This document shows positions 61,160-64,000 of a stretch of DNA of 64,000 bases, one piece after another (the first letter of the stretch is position 1; each line of letters begins with the position of its first letter). The position numbers were made by a program, and so were the translations under genes. The stretch is from Scortum barcoo (taxonomy: Eukaryota; Chordata; Actinopteri; Centrarchiformes; Terapontidae): contig CM041538.1 in the NCBI GenBank assembly GCA_023238725.1, forward strand, positions 13,142,880-13,206,879, read 5' to 3'. The notes under the pieces are model-generated. The model was not told the DNA's origin, made no database searches, and worked only from the letters and a program-made list of their open reading frames with translations.

Positions 61160-61700
61160 TGTCATAAAGCGGTCAGGTCGGACATGTAAATAGACCCGCG
61201 AGAGGGAAGAAGAGGAGGCAATACAATCCTGGGCGATCCGACGGTGCACGCACCCAGTCCCGTCTCAGTCCCGTCCCAGTCCCAGCTGCCTCAAGCCTCC
61301 AGGAGCAGACTCACCCCCATTCACCAAAAACGCGTAAAGGTGAGTGTTCGGAGGAAATGACACCCTCGGTGCAAAACGTATGAATACAGCAGCCTCTCTC
61401 TCTCTCTCTTTCTCTTCAGTGATCTCCAATGTGCCTCAGTAAACCAGAGAAAAGACAACGGGCGCGGGTCTCCCGGTCCTCTCCCCTCGCACTGAGCGAA
61501 TCAGCTGAAAACAGGTAGTCCAGTCCGCGGTCACCATCCGGAGAGTATTTCCCAGCAATGGTTCGTTGATAATCACGGGAGGAAAATAAAAAAAGAGGCA
61601 GGGAGAGCCAGGAGGTCCAGGAGACTTTCTCTGTGTGGTCAGAGGAGCAGAGGCACAGACAGCCGCACTTGTGTCAGAAGCATGTTGGTGGCGGTGCGTG
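61160..61700 (-). other. ephb3: ephb3 5' UTR and core promoter region (inferred)
   Basis: This is the sequence immediately upstream of the start codon. It contains an in-frame TGA at 61265-61267, a short upstream ORF at 61162-61185 and a CT repeat at 61395-61413. It is CpG-rich compared with the introns, as expected for a TATA-less vertebrate promoter. I see no minus-strand TATA box at a fitting distance. The transcription start site cannot be placed from sequence alone. Confidence 0.45.
61162..61185 (-). other. Upstream ORF (7 codons) overlapping the first ephb3 AUG
   Basis: An AUG at 61183-61185 opens MSDLTAL and stops at TGA 61162-61164. The stop overlaps the first in-frame ephb3 AUG (61163-61165) as ATGA. 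The uORF start context is weak (T at -3). If transcribed in the 5' UTR, it could allow termination-reinitiation at the main start. Presence in the mature mRNA is inferred. Confidence 0.5.
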
Positions 61701-62483
61701 TGCGTGTGTGTGCGTAGTCCCAGCCGGGCATGTGCGCGCCTCGCATGCGTCCCCGATCGAGTGGTATTCCTGTAAAGAGACAGCCGCGCGGTTTGCAGAT
61801 ATTTATTCCCTGAGCGAATTGATCAGCTTTGGCTGCTGCGTGGACCGTCTGCTTCGCTCGGCTTGTGCACTGGAATGAGGCTCACAGGCAGTGAAGGAAT
61901 AACGGAGAGAGAGAGAGAGAGAGAGAGCAAGGGCCACCAACAGGAGGAGGGGTTACAGTTAAAGCAGCTGCATTGGAGAAAAAAAAATCTCTACCTTGAC
62001 GATCATTTAGTCTCACGTTTATTTATCCAAAATAAATTCTTTGTCTGTTTCAAACCAGGGTGCGTCTTTATGTTTTTATTTTTTCACTCCTTCCCAGCAG
62101 TCTTTGCTTCTCTCTTCTCTCCTATCGGCACAATTAAGTCTGCATGCCAGGCGCTCCTCTCCTCCAGACTCTTGAATGAACACATTTGGGAGACTAAAAT
62201 AGAATAATTGGGTGTTTTTGGAATCATTTGCGCAATATATATATTTTTTAAATATATCCTCATTTGTGCTTTTCCCTAAAAGCCATGCAAATGAAATGCT
62301 TAATTGTCGGTCTGGTCTCTCGCTTTTTTTCGTTGTTGTTGCATTATGCCTGTCTTTCTTTGCAGTGTGTGCCTTCCCCTCGCCGGGACCCCCGGCCCCT
62401 GCGCACACATGGACACACAGCGCCTCCCCGCGGGTCGCTCCGCTCCGACGCAGAGGAGAAATGAAGTTCCTGCTGAGTTTCTG

Positions 62484-62741
62484 CTTTGATTAAAACGATT
62501 TTCTTTTTCTTCAACTGCAGGACTTCAACATTTTAAAAACATTTCGAATAAGCTCTTTTGCCCACCCCCATCCCTCTTATTTAAAAAAGCACATCTCATC
62601 TCTCGTTTGGAGCTTTTCTCTCAGTATAAAAGTGATCATCACATCCAGCGCGTCTTTTATTCTGGAATTTAAAAATCATATACGGATGAATCACATGCGC
62701 AGTTTAAGATCTGAATAATACCCCCACGGAAAGCATCAAAG
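62484..62741. promoter_or_regulatory. Two TCF/LEF-type motifs upstream of ephb3
   Basis: CTTTGAT lies at 62484-62490 and its reverse complement ATCAAAG at 62735-62741, about 1.3 and 1.6 kb upstream of the start codon. EPHB3 is a known target of beta-catenin/TCF in mammalian intestinal epithelium, so TCF-type sites in this flank are plausible regulatory inputs. Seven-base motifs also occur by chance, hence the low confidence. Confidence 0.3.
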
Positions 62742-63433
62742 TTTCCCACTCTTTTCCCTAATGTGGAAGTTTTCTGTGAAATCTACAGGAATAACAAAGC
62801 TGAGAGACTTTCCTGGACGCGCAGTTGTTCGAGCCGCCGCTTTGCGTTTATAACAAGAAATATTTCAACTCCACCGGCCGGGCAGGAGGCTGCAGGCGAA
62901 GTTTTCTTTTCCTGCTGGATTTTACAGACCCCCAATCCACTTTTCCTCTTCCTCGGATGTGCTGAAGAAGAAGGGGGGCATCAGTCACGAGCATTTTTTG
63001 TTCTTACAGCTCGTTTCTCCCCAGTCTCTCTGCCTTTACAGTCCTTTTATTGTATCAGTAAGTGCTTCACTCTTTAGTCTCCAAACGGCAGTAAACAAAC
63101 TTAAAGAATCTGCCAAGAATATGCATTTCAGCCCGAACGGCAGCCTTTAAGTTACTTTTTATTTACAGAAAAAATACTTTTACCTCTACGCACATTTTTC
63201 AGTTTTAGGGCGTCATTACATTTTATTATAGTCCTTTAAATGAGCGGAAATAGCCATTTGGCCACTCAAATAAAAATGCTGTGATCTGTTGAGGGAGGGG
63301 GGAATTACAGGACCGCTGACAGAAGAAAAGCCTGCACTAACTCAGCACCCAGGTTGTAGACGCACCCGAATGTATATGGTGTTTTTCCAATTTGTTTGGT
63401 TTAATTCAGTAATAACTGGTGCATTCCATTAAG

Positions 63434-63434
<1 letters not shown>

Positions 63435-63495
<61 letters not shown>
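63435..63495. repeat. TA microsatellite, about 61 bp
   Basis: This is a perfect TA array upstream of the gene. Confidence 0.95.
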
Positions 63496-63497
<2 letters not shown>

Positions 63498-63611
63498 TGT
63501 ATGAGAGCCTGAAAAGTCAGCATTAATAGCAGGAGTCGACTCCATTATTAATCACATTGAATATTGATGTGTTCTCTGCTGTGTTTGGAGATAAGAAAAA
63601 ATAAAGTTATT

Positions 63612-63632
63612 AAAGGATGTAAAAGGATGTAA

Positions 63633-63679
<47 letters not shown>
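63612..63679. repeat. AAGGATGTA units followed by an AT microsatellite
   Basis: Two to three copies of AAAGGATGTA-like units lead directly into an AT array (63635-63679). It is the second AT array within 200 bp. Confidence 0.9.
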
Positions 63680-63681
<2 letters not shown>

Positions 63682-64000
63682 CAGGTCAGCCTCTGCTCCT
63701 TGACCTGCGTGCAGAGAATAACACTGTTCTGCAGGTATGTGGATAAATGTTTTAGGTCCTTTGAAATGTCGAAGTGGAGCCATATAACCGCTGTGTTAGT
63801 GTAAAGTTGAGAGGTGATTGGATGCCATTTCCTGAGAGGCGCAAGCAGACAGATGTGGCCATGTGCTCTGCTGTGCATCTCCCTGTTTTATGTGTCAGTG
63901 TCACACAGTTGGCTGGCAAGTAAATGGTTTGAAAACATAACTTTGTGTAACTTATTTCCCCACCAAAGCTCCCACCCGAATTGTGGTAATTATTATTTTT

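Larger units (their letters stand above)
61701..64000. other. Upstream flank of ephb3
   Basis: No coding gene is recognised. Contents: GT-rich and CpG-rich sequence at 61690-61780, a GA repeat at 61904-61927, a CpG-rich patch at 62375-62460, two TCF/LEF-type sites near 62484 and 62735, a plus-strand TATAAAAG at 62625-62632, and two long AT repeats at 63435-63495 and 63635-63679. The region beyond 63700 shows nothing notable. Confidence 0.6.

Noticed and set aside
61049..61249. A longer N-terminus for ephb3 starting near 61249
   Set aside because: The codon at 61247-61249 is GTG, not ATG. No ATG precedes 61165 in frame before the TGA at 61265-61267.
62763..63077. Plus-strand 104-codon frame downstream of the TATAAAAG
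   Set aside because: It opens with GTG, not ATG. The ATG at 62761 is in another frame and stops after 30 codons.

Overview
The window is vertebrate genomic DNA, almost certainly from a teleost fish. It holds one recognisable protein-coding gene, read on the minus strand: a complete Eph receptor tyrosine kinase of the EphB3 type (ephb3). Sixteen coding exons were assembled from position 61159 down to the stop codon at 4337. All 15 introns have GT...AG ends and every junction keeps frame. The spliced CDS is 2940 nt, encoding 979 residues. The identification rests on near-identity to vertebrate EPHB3 through the ligand-binding, kinase and SAM domains as I remember that family. I cannot tell whether this is the teleost a or b paralogue.

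Layout by coordinate: 1-4336 is the downstream flank and 3' UTR, with a candidate poly(A) signal at 3801-3806. The region 4337-20929 carries exons 16 to 5 (SAM domain, kinase, juxtamembrane, transmembrane segment and the two FN3 repeats). The region 21914-26331 carries exons 4 and 3 (cysteine-rich region and ephrin-binding domain). Exon 2 is at 30766-30830. Intron 1 is about 30.3 kb (30831-61101), roughly half of the gene. Exon 1, with the start codon and signal peptide, is at 61102-61159. The 5' UTR and promoter flank fill 61160-64000. No tRNA, rRNA, CRISPR array, bacterial-type operon or second protein gene was found on either strand.

The rest is intronic or intergenic sequence: many CA/GT, AT, TAA and GATA microsatellites, long polypurine tracts, a few degraded mobile-element remnants (a tRNA-derived SINE-like piece, a common fish interspersed repeat, a hAT-like end), and low-repeat blocks with homeodomain-like or TCF/LEF-like motifs that may be cis-regulatory. 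The product is a single-pass receptor at the plasma membrane. It binds membrane-anchored ephrin-B ligands on neighbouring cells and signals through its cytoplasmic kinase, juxtamembrane tyrosines, SAM domain and C-terminal PDZ-binding tail.

No previously undescribed biological system is evident. The more interesting observations are regulatory: a 7-codon upstream ORF whose stop overlaps the first in-frame AUG, paired TCF/LEF motifs upstream of the gene and in intron 1, and the size and content of intron 1.
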